Assembly (NCBI RefSeq): GCF_001691415.1
Contig: NZ_LRRR01000014.1
Coordinates: forward strand, 1-64,000
DNA from: Pararhodobacter sp. CCB-MM2
Lineage (GTDB): Bacteria > Pseudomonadota > Alphaproteobacteria > Rhodobacterales > Rhodobacteraceae
Direction: 5' to 3'
DNA: 64,000 bases
Part shown: positions 45,225-54,128 of the stretch, piece by piece
Layout: the number at the start of each line of letters is the position of its first letter
Position numbering within the stretch: the stretch's first letter is position 1
Translations under genes and position numbers: made by a program
Notes under the pieces: generated by a model
The model's database searches: none
What the model was told of the DNA's origin: nothing
The model's input: the letters and a program-made list of their open reading frames with translations, nothing else

Positions 45225-45878
45225 ATGCGCCTGCTTCTTGTGGAAGATACCGCCGATCTGGCTGACAGCGTCCTGCGCGCCCTGAGGGCCGAGGGGCATG
45301 CCGTCGATCACGCCCCCGACGCCGCCACGGCCGAGGCGGCGATGGCCGTCGCGGAGTATGCCTGCGTGGTGCTGGACCTTGGTCTGCCGGATGGCTCGGG
45401 GCTGGAGGTCCTGCGCACGCGGCGCCGGGCCGGGGACCGCACGCCGGTCATCATCGCCACCGCGCGCGATCAGATCAGCGACCGGATCGCGGGCCTCGAC
45501 GCCGGGGCCGACGATTACGTCGTGAAGCCCTTCGACCTGCGCGAATTGCTGGCCCGGGTCCGGGCGCAGGCCCGCCGCGGCCAGAACGCCCCCGAAACCC
45601 GCCTTCAGCTGGGCGAGATTGAGGTCGACCGTGGTGCGGCCAAGGTCTGGCGCGACGGCGACGAGATCCGCCTGACCGCGCGTGAATGGGCCTTGTTCGA
45701 CGCGCTGCTGGGCGCGCGGGGCCGGGTCTTGGGCAAGCCTGCGCTGGAGGAATCGCTCTATGCCTTCGACGCCGCCATCGAGGGCAATGCGGTCGAGGTC
45801 TATGTCTCACGCCTGCGCCAGAAGCTGGGCGCCAGCGTGATCGAGACCCGGCGCGGTCTGGGATACGTCCTGCCATGA
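45225..45878 (+). CDS. OmpR-family response regulator (PmrA/BasR-like)
   Basis: A 217-residue DNA-binding response regulator. The receiver domain (1-118) has acidic residues in LLVEDTADLAD, phospho-acceptor Asp51 in VVLDLGLPDGSG and Lys in YVVKPFDL. The winged-helix OmpR domain (about 125-217) has LTAREWALFDALL and VEVYVSRLRQKLG. It is divergent from eptA-dgkA and overlaps its sensor kinase by 4 bases. Control of eptA is inferred from this layout, as for PmrA/BasR. Confidence 0.93.
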   Translation: MRLLLVEDTADLADSVLRALRAEGHAVDHAPDAATAEAAMAVAEYACVVLDLGLPDGSGLEVLRTRRRAGDRTPVIIATARDQISDRIAGLDAGADDYVVKPFDLRELLARVRAQARRGQNAPETRLQLGEIEVDRGAAKVWRDGDEIRLTAREWALFDALLGARGRVLGKPALEESLYAFDAAIEGNAVEVYVSRLRQKLGASVIETRRGLGYVLP

Positions 45879-47119
45879 GCGCCCGACGTTGGTCCTTGGG
45901 GCGTCGCCTGACGATGCGGGCGCTGGGGCTCGTTGCCTTTGGCTGGCTGGCCACGATCGGGCTGTCGATCGTGGCGCTGAACCATGAGCTGAACGAGATG
46001 TTCGACGAAGAGCTGCAGGCGCTGGTCGAGGCCACGATCCTGTCGCTCGATGCCGGCACCGACACGCCGATTGCCCGCAGCTGGGGCGTCGGCACCGCGG
46101 ATGGCGAGCGCCTGCTGCGTGTTTTCCCGGCCGAGGCCCCTGCCCCGGCAGCGCCTTGGCCCGCGCTTCAGCGCAGCGGGTTTTCCGATGCTGCCGGCTG
46201 GCGGATCCTGCGGCGTGAGGCCGATGGTGCGGTGATCGAGATCGCGCATAGCAAGGCTTGGCGGCGCGAGGAGATGATCGAGGCGGCCTCGGCCCTTCTG
46301 GTGCTGATCGTGCCGCTGGGTCTGCTACTGCTTTGGGGTCTGCGGCGAGTGACGGCGCAGGCCACCGCCCCGGTGACACGGCTGGCCGGGGCCGTCGCCG
46401 CACGCAGGCCCGACGATCTGTCGCCCGTCGAACCCGAAGGCCTGCCGGACGAGCTGCGGCCGCTGGCGCTGTCGGTCACCGCCTATCTGTCGCGCATCGA
46501 CGACCTTCGCCGGTCGGAACGGGACTTCGTCGCCAATGCCGCGCATGAGCTGCGCACGCCCCTCGCCGCGATCCGGGCGAGGCTGGATCTGTCGCCCGAC
46601 CCGGATGCTCAAGCCGCGATCACCGGCATCGACGCGCTGACACGGCGGGTGGAACGGTTGCTGCAACTCTCGCGGCTGGAGGCGGGCGTGGGCATCGGGC
46701 GCGGGCCGTCGGATCTGGTCCGCATCCTGCACCTGCTGATCGACGAGATGCGCCCGGAAAGCCCAGCCGCCCTGCGTTTCGACGATGGGGATCTGGAGGC
46801 TTTCCAGGTCGCCGCCGACGCCGATGCGCTGGCCATCCTGCTGCGCAACCTGATGGAAAACGCGCGCGATCATGGGGATGGCACGATGGTGCTGCGCCTG
46901 ACCCCAAGCGGCCAGTTGAGCCTGACGAATCCTGTCCAAGGCCCCGTCAGCCTCCCGAAGGGGCGCTTTGCCACCGGCGGCGCCTCGACAGGTCAGGGGT
47001 TGGGGCTGTCGATTGTCGAGGCGCTGACCCGGGCGATGGACATCGGCCTCGACCATCAGATCGCGGAGAACCGGGTCACCGTCACCTTGGATTTCGCGGC
47101 GCTGCGACCGACGGCGTAA
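45875..47119 (+). CDS. Sensor histidine kinase (PmrB/QseC-like)
   Basis: An inner-membrane sensor of 414 residues. TM1 is at about 14-36, with a short periplasmic domain of about 100 residues rich in Glu/Asp near TM1 (HELNEMFDEELQALVEA). TM2 is at about 138-156, then a HAMP-like linker, an H-box with His224 (NAAHELRTPLAA) and a HATPase domain with NLMENARDH and GQGLGLSIVEAL. The acidic periplasmic cluster could sense metal or cationic peptide as in PmrB, but this is inference. The ATG overlaps the regulator stop by 4 bases. Confidence 0.92.
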   Translation: MSARRWSLGRRLTMRALGLVAFGWLATIGLSIVALNHELNEMFDEELQALVEATILSLDAGTDTPIARSWGVGTADGERLLRVFPAEAPAPAAPWPALQRSGFSDAAGWRILRREADGAVIEIAHSKAWRREEMIEAASALLVLIVPLGLLLLWGLRRVTAQATAPVTRLAGAVAARRPDDLSPVEPEGLPDELRPLALSVTAYLSRIDDLRRSERDFVANAAHELRTPLAAIRARLDLSPDPDAQAAITGIDALTRRVERLLQLSRLEAGVGIGRGPSDLVRILHLLIDEMRPESPAALRFDDGDLEAFQVAADADALAILLRNLMENARDHGDGTMVLRLTPSGQLSLTNPVQGPVSLPKGRFATGGASTGQGLGLSIVEALTRAMDIGLDHQIAENRVTVTLDFAALRPTA

Positions 47120-47126
47120 GCGCCGA

Positions 47127-47453
47127 TCAGTCGTCGAACGGCGTCATCTGCGCGACGATCACCGCGTTCTCGTCCAGCGCCCGCTGCATCAGCTTCCGCT
47201 CGGCCGGATCGATCTCGTCGCCCTGCTCCAGCCGCTCTTCCAGCGTGCCGTAGCCGGTGACGTCCAGCGGCGCCATGTCGGCCTGCTTCAGGATCGCGAC
47301 CGTCTCGCGCACGGCCTCGGCCTCGTCCACGCCCGAAGCATAGCACAGTAGACCCGCCCCGGTGCTACCCTTGGGCAGGCCGTCGCCATCCTTACGCCCC
47401 ACCTCGACCAGCAGGGTGTAGACCTTCTGCGCGCGTTTCTGTTTCTCGGCCAT
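47127..47453 (-). CDS. Conserved hypothetical protein
   Basis: A 108-residue soluble protein, no signal peptide or helix. It starts with a basic stretch (MAEKQKRAQKVYTLLVEVG) and has a Gly-rich turn (GLPKGSTGAGLLCYASGVDEAEAV). It ends in an acidic half that looks like a small alpha/beta fold (TVAILKQADMAPLDVTGYG). I do not recognise the family. It ends 7 bases from the convergent kinase stop, and normal codon bias makes it a likely gene. Confidence 0.72.
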   Translation of the reverse strand: MAEKQKRAQKVYTLLVEVGRKDGDGLPKGSTGAGLLCYASGVDEAEAVRETVAILKQADMAPLDVTGYGTLEERLEQGDEIDPAERKLMQRALDENAVIVAQMTPFDD

Positions 47454-47496
47454 GATCCCTCGCCCGGCGTGCCGCCGTGTCCAATGCTCCCGCCTC

Positions 47497-48087
47497 TTAG
47501 CCTGTCGTGGCCGGTTCCGAAAGCGCCTCGTCGCGATGCGGGTTGAGCTCTTGCTGCCAATCGTCGATCGCTTCGACAGGCCAGACCAGCATCAGGGTCG
47601 TCAGCGTCAAGCTGTCGCGTGCCACGACGGTGGCGACAACCTCCAAGGCCAAGATGGCCGCCACGATCCAGCGCTTGCGGACCCGCAGGGCCACGACGAA
47701 GCCGGCCAGCATGAACAGGTAGTCGCAGACCGCGTTCAGCACGCTGTCGCCGACATAGCCCTGATTGATCGTCGTCGCGCGGAATTTCTCCAGTACCCAA
47801 TCGGTATGCTCGATGATCTCCCAGGCGACGCCGGTGACGATGGCCAGCGCGAACAACGTCGTCGCCCGCAGGCCCAGCGCCCGGCCAATCAGCGCGATCA
47901 GCAGGCCGTGGACGATATGCGACAGCGTGTACCAATCGGCGATGTGCTGGGAATTGCCCTCGTCGAAGACGGAGTTGACCCAGAGCTTCACCTCGCCACA
48001 AGTACAGATCAGCGGCTGCCCCCAAAGGAACAGCGTCACGCCGATCGCCGGCACGCCGAGCGCCGCCAGAATTGCCAGGAACCTCAT
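47497..48087 (-). CDS. DUF2585 (UPF0314) membrane protein
   Basis: A 196-residue inner-membrane protein with about five helices. It begins with a hydrophobic helix (VPAIGVTLFLWGQPLICTCGEV), then has SQHIADWYTLSHIVHGLLIALIG (in parts) and AWEIIEHTDWVLEKFR, matching the conserved His/Glu-rich pattern of DUF2585. The family is mostly alphaproteobacterial and of unknown function; the conserved charged residues within helices could bind a metal. It precedes the small hypothetical gene by 43 bases. Confidence 0.85.
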   Translation of the reverse strand: MRFLAILAALGVPAIGVTLFLWGQPLICTCGEVKLWVNSVFDEGNSQHIADWYTLSHIVHGLLIALIGRALGLRATTLFALAIVTGVAWEIIEHTDWVLEKFRATTINQGYVGDSVLNAVCDYLFMLAGFVVALRVRKRWIVAAILALEVVATVVARDSLTLTTLMLVWPVEAIDDWQQELNPHRDEALSEPATTG

Positions 48088-48156
48088 CCGCCCTCTCCGT
48101 GCCAGAGAGCCGAGGGTAGTGCGCTGACAACGCTCGGCAATCCGGGCCGGGCGAAT

Positions 48157-48852
48157 TCACGCGCGGGCGCGGATTTCGGCGGCGAGGCGGCGGGCCCAAT
48201 CGGCATACAGGCCCGCGCCGGGATGCACCCCGCTGGGCGCCAGTTGCGAGGGGTGCAACTGCGTGGAGTGAAACGGCAGGCGGTACAGGGGCGGGTGGCT
48301 GTCGCGGATCAACACCTCGTCCAGACGCCGGGCTCGGGCCGCCATCACCCCGCGCAGGGGCCAGGGGACGAGGAAATGCTCCATCGGCGGAACGGCGCAA
48401 CGCCAAATCTGCTTGGCCCCATGCCCCAGCAACAGCTGCGAGAGGGCCCGTTGCTGGCGGCGATAATGCATGGCCGAGACATGCCGCTGCACATCATTCA
48501 CCCCGACCGAGACCACCGCCACATCGATCTGCCCCAGATCAACGGACAATAGCCGTGCCAAGGTCTGCCCGGTGGTCGCCCCGGCCCGCGCCTCAAGCCG
48601 CCAGAAGACCGTGAAATCGCGCGCCAGATCCGCCACCAGCTTGCCGGTCAGCGCATCGTCCTGCGTGCCGACCCCTACTCCCGCCGCCGAAGACCCGCCG
48701 ACGATCAAGAGCCGCAGGTCAGGCCCCGTTCCGGTCACCCCCTCGCGCGGGCCGACCGGTTCGGGCAGGGCGGTAGCGCGCCGACGCAGCGAAACGCCTT
48801 GGGGCAAAAGGACGGGAGAGAGCAGCATACGCACGGGCAAGGTGGACATCAT
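48157..48852 (-). CDS. SGNH/GDSL-family hydrolase
   Basis: A 231-residue esterase/lipase-type protein. Block I LLIVGGSSAAGVGVG carries the nucleophile Ser, block III is VVSVGVNDVQRHV with the oxyanion Asn, and block V is near the end (PSGVHPGAGLYADWA) with the catalytic His. The start at 48852 (or 48849) precedes a Leu/Pro-rich N terminus that may be a weak signal or anchor. The substrate is unknown; GDSL enzymes act on esters of lipids, sugars or thioesters. Confidence 0.8.
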   Translation of the reverse strand: MMSTLPVRMLLSPVLLPQGVSLRRRATALPEPVGPREGVTGTGPDLRLLIVGGSSAAGVGVGTQDDALTGKLVADLARDFTVFWRLEARAGATTGQTLARLLSVDLGQIDVAVVSVGVNDVQRHVSAMHYRRQQRALSQLLLGHGAKQIWRCAVPPMEHFLVPWPLRGVMAARARRLDEVLIRDSHPPLYRLPFHSTQLHPSQLAPSGVHPGAGLYADWARRLAAEIRARA

Positions 48853-48994
48853 GGCGACACCGGAACTGGTTAACACAACGGAAAAAACGACTGCCAATCT
48901 GGCAGCGGAATCATGATCAGCGGCAAAATCGTTACGAAATGTTGAATGCCGACGCGGGACGTGATTGCCTGCCCGCAAGCACAGGAGGAGTTTC

Positions 48995-49390
48995 ATGAAA
49001 CGCGTCAAGGACATGGTGACCGAAGCGAATACGCTGGTCGAACACGCCCCCGCCGCCGATTTGTTTGCCCTACACGGGCAGGAGGGCGTGACCTTTGTCG
49101 ATCTGCGCGACCCGCGCGAGCTGGAGCGCGAGGGGATGATTCCCGGCGCCTTCCATTGCCCGCGCGGCATGCTGGAGTTCTGGATCGACCCCGAAAGCCC
49201 CTACGCCAAGCTGCAATTCCAGTCGGGCAACAAGTTCGTGTTCTATTGTGCCTCGGGCTGGCGCTCGGCGCTGTCGGCGCGTGTCGCGCAGGAAATGGGG
49301 CTGGAGAACGTGATGCACATCACCGATGGCTTCGGCGGCTGGAAGAAGTCGGGTGGCCCGGTGGGCGAGAATCCCTCGAAGAAGGACTAA
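48995..49390 (+). CDS. Rhodanese-like domain protein
   Basis: A 131-residue single-domain sulfurtransferase. It has VTFVDLRDPRELEREGMIPGAFHCPRG (in parts) as the rhodanese start. The active-site loop is FYCASGWRSALSA, with the catalytic Cys in CASGWR, and GFGGWKKSG is near the end. It may transfer sulfur from thiosulfate or persulfides; cytoplasmic. A strong ribosome site (AGGAGGAG) is upstream. Its stop overlaps the exchanger stop by 4 bases. Confidence 0.9.
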   Translation: MKRVKDMVTEANTLVEHAPAADLFALHGQEGVTFVDLRDPRELEREGMIPGAFHCPRGMLEFWIDPESPYAKLQFQSGNKFVFYCASGWRSALSARVAQEMGLENVMHITDGFGGWKKSGGPVGENPSKKD

Positions 49391-50418
49391 GCGGCGAACA
49401 GCTCGACCCCGACGGCCGACGCATAGACGGCCATCAAGAGCACGCTCTCGATCCCGATCCGCGCCGGCCCCTCTCGCTGGCGCAGGATCAACCCACCGAG
49501 CAGGATCGCCGTCATCAGCATGCCGGTGGCCAGCCAATACAGGTCCGTGGGCCCGATCGCCTGATAAAGCGAGCCCTCCCGATACGCGACGTCCGAGAAG
49601 ACGAGGAACAGTGTGTCGAAGGTGTTGCCGCCGATGATGCCGCCGACCGCCAGCTGCAAGGCGCCCTTGCGGACCGCGACGAGGGTCGTCACCAGCTCGG
49701 GCAGCGAGGTGACAACCGCCGTCATCAGCGAACCGACCATGCTGGACGACAGGCCGAAGCGCGTGATGAAAGCCCCGCCCACCTGACTGATGACCCAGCC
49801 GCACAGGCCCATCACCACCACCAGCCCGGCGAAGATCAGCGCGGGGCGGGTGACGGGGGCGTCCGGGTCATTCTCGGGCTCGGGCTCGTCATGGCGGGTC
49901 TCGGGCGTCTCGACGGGGCGCCACATCGGCTGCTCACCCACCGCCGCGGACAGACGCAATCCGGCGATATAGGCGAAAAACATCACCACCGAGACCGGAT
50001 GCACCGCCCAGAGGGTGAGGTCCGGCCCTGCCATCGCCGCCACGGGTAGGGACAGCAGGATCATCAGCAGCACAGCCTGAAACAGGTTCGCAGGCTCTGC
50101 CGCCGCGTGCTCAAGGTTCGCGCGTTTGTAGAGCAGGTCGGCGACGGCCAGAAACACCGTCTGCGCCGCGATGCCCCCCACTGCGTTCGACACCGCAAAG
50201 GACGCATCGCCCCCCGCCGCCCCGGTCACCGACACGACGATCCCCGACAGCGAGGTCGCACCGCCGAGGATCACCGCCCCGGCCATGGCCTCGCCCATAC
50301 GGGTACGGTCGGCGATCAGATCGGCCATATGGGTCGCGCGGATCGACACGAGGACAACCACGGCACCGGCAGCCGCGAAGATCAGCAGAAGGACGGCCAG
50401 CGGCAGCTCGGCGAACAT
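49387..50418 (-). CDS. Sodium/calcium exchanger-family (CaCA) protein
   Basis: A 343-residue inner-membrane antiporter with about ten helices in two halves joined by an acidic cytoplasmic loop (PETRHDEPEPENDPDAP). The two alpha repeats are visible: AVILGGATSLSGIVVS with SNAVGG, and VGSLMTAVVTSLPELVTTL with GGIIGGNTFDTLFL. The second contains the ion-binding Glu, but the first lacks it, so ion choice is uncertain; it could move Ca2+, K+ or another cation against Na+ or H+. The ATG is at 50418. Confidence 0.85.
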   Translation of the reverse strand: MFAELPLAVLLLIFAAAGAVVVLVSIRATHMADLIADRTRMGEAMAGAVILGGATSLSGIVVSVTGAAGGDASFAVSNAVGGIAAQTVFLAVADLLYKRANLEHAAAEPANLFQAVLLMILLSLPVAAMAGPDLTLWAVHPVSVVMFFAYIAGLRLSAAVGEQPMWRPVETPETRHDEPEPENDPDAPVTRPALIFAGLVVVMGLCGWVISQVGGAFITRFGLSSSMVGSLMTAVVTSLPELVTTLVAVRKGALQLAVGGIIGGNTFDTLFLVFSDVAYREGSLYQAIGPTDLYWLATGMLMTAILLGGLILRQREGPARIGIESVLLMAVYASAVGVELFAA

Positions 50419-50466
50419 GGCGGGGCTCCGGGTCGGTCAGAATGGCACAATCGCGGGCTCAAAACG

Positions 50467-50499
50467 AAAGAGCCGGGCGCGACAGGCACCCGGCTCTTT
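50467..50499 (-). terminator. Terminator after the GlsB-like gene
   Basis: AAAGAGCCGGG and CCCGGCTCTTT form a perfect 11-bp stem with an 11-base loop. On the minus strand it is followed by TCGTTTT. It lies 44 bases beyond the stop of the GlsB/YeaQ gene and before the exchanger promoter region. Confidence 0.85.
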
Positions 50500-50543
50500 G
50501 CTGTCACTCTCCGGCACGGGGCCGGGAGGCGACGTCGTTCAGC

Positions 50544-50798
50544 TTAGGCCGTGCGGCGGAACATGCGCGCGACGGCGATCAGGATGCAGGCACCGATGAA
50601 GCCGACGATCAGCTGACCGATCCAGCCACCCAGCGTCGCACCGACCAGGGCCACCAGGATCCAGTTCAGCACCAGCGCGCCGACGATACCCAGAATGATG
50701 TTCATCAAGATGCCCATGTTCGATTTCATGAACTGTTCAGCCAGCCAGCCCGCAAGGCCGCCGACGATGATGGCTGCAATCCAACCTAGTCCGGTCAT
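50544..50798 (-). CDS. GlsB/YeaQ/YmgE family stress-response membrane protein
   Basis: An 84-residue hydrophobic protein with three helices and a Gly-rich pattern (GLGWIAAIIVGGLAGWLAEQ in part, then LNIILGIVGALVLNWIL and GWIGQLIVGFIGACILI), the transglycosylase-associated protein family. It is induced by stress in enterics; the function is unknown. The ATG at 50798 is preferred; an in-frame TTG five codons earlier exists. Flanked by hairpins at 50467 and 50871. Confidence 0.9.
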   Translation of the reverse strand: MTGLGWIAAIIVGGLAGWLAEQFMKSNMGILMNIILGIVGALVLNWILVALVGATLGGWIGQLIVGFIGACILIAVARMFRRTA

Positions 50799-50870
50799 GG
50801 AAGATACCCCCAAGGATGTGTGATGCCGGGTCAGAGTGAATAGCGTCCCGGCGCTTGGGGAAATAACAAC

Positions 50871-50896
50871 GCCGGACGGATCTGGTTCCGCCCGGC
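50871..50896 (-). terminator. Probable dapD terminator
   Basis: On the minus strand GCCGGGCGG and CCGTCCGGC pair with one G-U wobble (a mismatch if read on the plus strand), so the hairpin is only fully formed in dapD-sense RNA. It begins 29 bases after the dapD stop and is followed by GTTGTTATTT, a weak U tract. Confidence 0.5.
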
Positions 50897-50924
50897 GCCC
50901 TGTTTTCTTAGGTCTGTCGCGAGA

Positions 50925-51752
50925 TCAGTCGCGCAGCAGCTCGTTGATCGAAGTCTTCGAGCGGGTCTTCGCGTCAACGCGCTTCACGATCACCGCGCAA
51001 TAGAGGTTCACGCCGTTCTTCGACGGCAAGGAGCCCGCCACGACCACCGAACCCGCCGGCACTTCGCCATACATGACTTCGCCGGTCTCGCGGTCGACGA
51101 TCTTGGTCGATTGGCCGATGAACACGCCCATGCCCAGCACCGAGCCCTCGCGGACGATCACGCCCTCGACGACTTCCGAGCGCGCGCCGATGAAGCAATT
51201 GTCCTCGATGATGGTCGGGCCGGCCTGCATCGGCTCCAGCACGCCGCCGATACCGACGCCGCCCGAGAGGTGCACGTTCTTGCCGATCTGCGCGCAGCTG
51301 CCGACGGTGGCCCAGGTGTCGACCATGGTGCCGCTGTCCACATAGGCGCCGAGGTTCACAAAGGACGGCATCAGCACCACGCCCGGCGCGATGAAGGCCG
51401 ATTTGCGCACGACGCAATTCGGCACGGCGCGGAAGCCCGCGGTCTTCCACTGCGCGGCGTCCCAGCCCTTGAACTTGCTGTCGACCTTGTCCCACCAGCC
51501 GCCGCCCTGCGGGCCGCCCGACTGCTCTTCCATGTCCTTCAGGCGGAAGCCCAGCAGAACCGCCTTCTTCGCCCATTGGTTGACATGCCAGCTGCCGTCG
51601 GCCTGACGCTCGGCCACGCGCAGCGAGCCCGAGTCGAGTGCGTTGAGCGTGTTCTCGATCGCGTCACGGGTTTCGCCCGTGGTAGCCGGGGTGATCCCGT
51701 CGCGGGCCTCCCAGGCGGCTTCGATGGCGGCTTCGAGTGCGGCGTTCGACAT
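50925..51752 (-). CDS. dapD: DapD, tetrahydrodipicolinate N-succinyltransferase
   Basis: Succinylates tetrahydrodipicolinate with succinyl-CoA in the lysine/diaminopimelate pathway. The 275 residues have an N-terminal helical domain ([23 protein letters not shown], in parts) and a left-handed beta helix of hexapeptide repeats (about 105-215). [32 protein letters not shown], seen in pieces, is diagnostic. Its pathway partner dapE lies about 2.4 kb away on the same strand. The start ATG is at 51752. Confidence 0.97.
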   Translation of the reverse strand: MSNAALEAAIEAAWEARDGITPATTGETRDAIENTLNALDSGSLRVAERQADGSWHVNQWAKKAVLLGFRLKDMEEQSGGPQGGGWWDKVDSKFKGWDAAQWKTAGFRAVPNCVVRKSAFIAPGVVLMPSFVNLGAYVDSGTMVDTWATVGSCAQIGKNVHLSGGVGIGGVLEPMQAGPTIIEDNCFIGARSEVVEGVIVREGSVLGMGVFIGQSTKIVDRETGEVMYGEVPAGSVVVAGSLPSKNGVNLYCAVIVKRVDAKTRSKTSINELLRD

Positions 51753-51890
51753 GGGGCTCTCTCCGGTTTTCCAGCGTTATCCTGCCCTATAACGGGCGCG
51801 GGGCGTCTGGACAATGCGGCGCTTTCCGTAGTCGTTTGCATCCCCCGCGCGACAGGCTAGATCGCGGGGGCGACACCACAGGAGTTTCCC

Positions 51891-52286
51891 ATGGCCAAGA
51901 TGATCCATTCCATGATCCGCGTGCTGGACGAGGCGCGCTCGCTCGCCTTCTACGACAAGGCTTTCGGGCTGAAAGTCGCGGACCGGCTGGATTTCGACAG
52001 CTTCACGCTGGTCTACCTGTCGAACCCCGAGACCGGCTTCGAGCTGGAACTGACGATCAACAAGGGCCGGACCGAGCCCTATGATCTGGGCGACGGCTAT
52101 GGCCATCTGGCAGTCTCGGTCGAGGATGTCACCGCCGAGCATGCGCGGTTCGAGGCCGAGGGCCTGTCGCCGCGCAAGCTGGTGGATTTCGCGCCCGCCG
52201 GCGAGGTGATCGCCCGCTTCTTCTTCGTGGCCGACCCCGATGGCTATCAGATCGAGGTCCTGCAACGCGGCGGGCGCTACCTGTAA
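51891..52286 (+). CDS. VOC family protein, glyoxalase I-like
   Basis: A 131-residue protein closest to lactoylglutathione lyase. Metal-ligand-bearing segments include KMIHSMIRVLDEARSLAFYDKAFGL, FELELTINKGR, YGHLAVSVED and ADPDGYQIEVLQ, corresponding to the H/E/H/E ligands. It would convert the methylglyoxal-glutathione hemithioacetal to lactoylglutathione. The length is close to E. coli GloA (135). It starts behind CAGGAG. It ends 1 base before the stop of the convergent dehydratase gene. Confidence 0.87.
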   Translation: MAKMIHSMIRVLDEARSLAFYDKAFGLKVADRLDFDSFTLVYLSNPETGFELELTINKGRTEPYDLGDGYGHLAVSVEDVTAEHARFEAEGLSPRKLVDFAPAGEVIARFFFVADPDGYQIEVLQRGGRYL

Positions 52287-52287
52287 G

Positions 52288-53199
52288 TCAAATGGGCTCT
52301 GGTGCGGGGTTCGCCCCGCACAGCAGCACCGCGACCCGCTCGCCCGGCTCGGGCCGGTAGGCACCCGACAACAGCGCCGCGAGGGCCGTCGCGCCGGCGG
52401 GTTCGACCAGCTGGCGGCCCTCGCGCCACAGAAGCTTCTGCGCCTCGGTGATCGCGTCATCGCTGACCAGCATCGAGGGGATGCCCTGCGACTGCGCCAA
52501 CTCGTAGCTGAGCTGCCCGTGCCGCCGTGCTCCCAGCGCGTTTGCCGCGACGCCCGAGACCTCGACATCCACCGGCCCGCCCGCCTTCAACGCAGCATGC
52601 AGCGAACACGAGGTCTCGGGCTCGACCGCCACGACCTTGCGCGCACCCTGCCACCAGGCGAGCGCCCCGCCGATGAGGCCCCCGCCGCCGACGGCAATCA
52701 GCACCGTGTCGGCCGTGAGCCCCTGCGCGTCCCATTCCCGCGCCAAGGTCCCCTGCCCCGCCAGCGTGTTCACCGCGTCATAGGCATGGACTTGCATCGC
52801 GCCGGTCTCTTTCTCATAGGCCAGCGCGGCGGCCAGTGCATCGGCATATTGCCCCGGCACCACGGTCAGCCCCGCACCCGTCCGCTCGATCAGCGCGATC
52901 TTCGACGGCCCCGCCATCTCGGGGACGAAGATCTGCGCCGGGATGCCGAGGCTCGCCGCCGCATAGCCCACCGCCGCGCCATGGTTCCCGCCCGAGGCCG
53001 CGACGACCCCGCCCTTCGGCACCGGCCCCTTGATCAACGAGTTGAACGCCCCGCGCGCCTTGAACGACGCGGTGTGCTGCAGATGCTCCAGCTTGATCTC
53101 GACGGCATGGCCGCCCAGCGTGATCTCCATCACCGGGGTGCGCCGCACATGGCCCTCGATCCGCCCCGCCGCCGCTTCGATTTCCGCCCGCCAATCCAT
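52288..53199 (-). CDS. PLP-dependent serine/threonine dehydratase-like enzyme
   Basis: A 303-residue fold-type II PLP enzyme without an ACT regulatory domain. Lys47 in HTASFKARGAFN is the PLP lysine, GGNHG the substrate loop and GGGGLIGG the phosphate site. It resembles catabolic threonine/serine dehydratase and the 3-hydroxyaspartate/serine racemase group, which cannot be separated by eye. The ATG at 53199 follows AGGAA by 7 bases; upstream in-frame starts give only three to five more codons. Confidence 0.87.
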   Translation of the reverse strand: MDWRAEIEAAAGRIEGHVRRTPVMEITLGGHAVEIKLEHLQHTASFKARGAFNSLIKGPVPKGGVVAASGGNHGAAVGYAAASLGIPAQIFVPEMAGPSKIALIERTGAGLTVVPGQYADALAAALAYEKETGAMQVHAYDAVNTLAGQGTLAREWDAQGLTADTVLIAVGGGGLIGGALAWWQGARKVVAVEPETSCSLHAALKAGGPVDVEVSGVAANALGARRHGQLSYELAQSQGIPSMLVSDDAITEAQKLLWREGRQLVEPAGATALAALLSGAYRPEPGERVAVLLCGANPAPEPI

Positions 53200-53276
53200 C
53201 GCCATTTCCTGCACTTCTGGTCAATCTTTGTCCGCGACACTACCTAGGGGGTCCGATAGTTGAAAGGGGAGCCGCC

Positions 53277-54128
53277 ATGAGCAAGGCCACGAAGCGCGCC
53301 GACACCAGAACCCAGCGCCGTCACGCCCTGCGCGACAGCCATCAGGACATCGAAACCGCGCGCCATATTCCCCAGACGCCGCAGACCCTGTCACCGACCT
53401 ATCGCCTCGCCTTCGCCGATGACGATTTCCTCTGCCGCGACGAGCTGCGCCCGGTCCGTCTGCAGCTGGAGCTGCTCAAGCCCGAAATGGCGATGAACGA
53501 AGCCGGCGTGAAATCGACCGTCGTGCTGTTCGGCGGCGCCCGCATTCCGGCGCCCGAGAACAAGGCCAAAGCCCGGACCGAGACGCTCGCCAACCTGTCG
53601 CATTACTACGACGAGGCGCGCAAATTTGCCCGCCGCATCACCGAGATTTCGCTCGAACAGGGGGGCGACGACTGGATCGTCACCACCGGCGGCGGCCCCG
53701 GCGTGATGGAAGCCGGCAACCGCGGCGCGGCCGAGGCCGGGGGCAAATCCATCGGCCTGAACATCGTCCTGCCGCATGAACAGGCGCCAAACCAATACGT
53801 CACGCCCGAACTTTCCTTCAATTTTCACTATTTCGCGCTGCGGAAGATGCATTTCCTGATGCGCGCCCGTGCCGTCGCGGTTTTCCCCGGCGGCTTCGGT
53901 ACGCTCGATGAAATGTTCGAGAGCCTGACCCTGATCCAGACAAAGCGCATGAAGCCGATCCCGTTCCTGCTGTTCGGGCGCGACTTCTGGGAGAAGGTCG
54001 TGAATTGGGAGATGCTGGCCGACGCGGGCACGATCGCGCCCGAGGATCTGAAGCTCTTCCGCCTCGTCGAAACGGCTGACGAGGCGGTGGAGGCGATCCT
54101 CAACTGGGATCACTCGGCGGCGAAATAA
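53277..54128 (+). CDS. LOG family protein (TIGR00730-type)
   Basis: A 283-residue Rossmann-fold protein of the LOG group, phosphoribohydrolases that release bases from nucleoside 5'-monophosphates. The diagnostic motifs are [14 protein letters not shown] at about residue 143 and PGGFGTLDE at about 205. It has an N-terminal extension of about 75 residues rich in Arg and Gln compared with short LOGs. It may be a pyrimidine/purine 5'-nucleotide nucleosidase rather than a cytokinin enzyme. It starts after a GGGGAG site. It overlaps the convergent dapE by 19 bases. Confidence 0.88.
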   Translation: MSKATKRADTRTQRRHALRDSHQDIETARHIPQTPQTLSPTYRLAFADDDFLCRDELRPVRLQLELLKPEMAMNEAGVKSTVVLFGGARIPAPENKAKARTETLANLSHYYDEARKFARRITEISLEQGGDDWIVTTGGGPGVMEAGNRGAAEAGGKSIGLNIVLPHEQAPNQYVTPELSFNFHYFALRKMHFLMRARAVAVFPGGFGTLDEMFESLTLIQTKRMKPIPFLLFGRDFWEKVVNWEMLADAGTIAPEDLKLFRLVETADEAVEAILNWDHSAAK

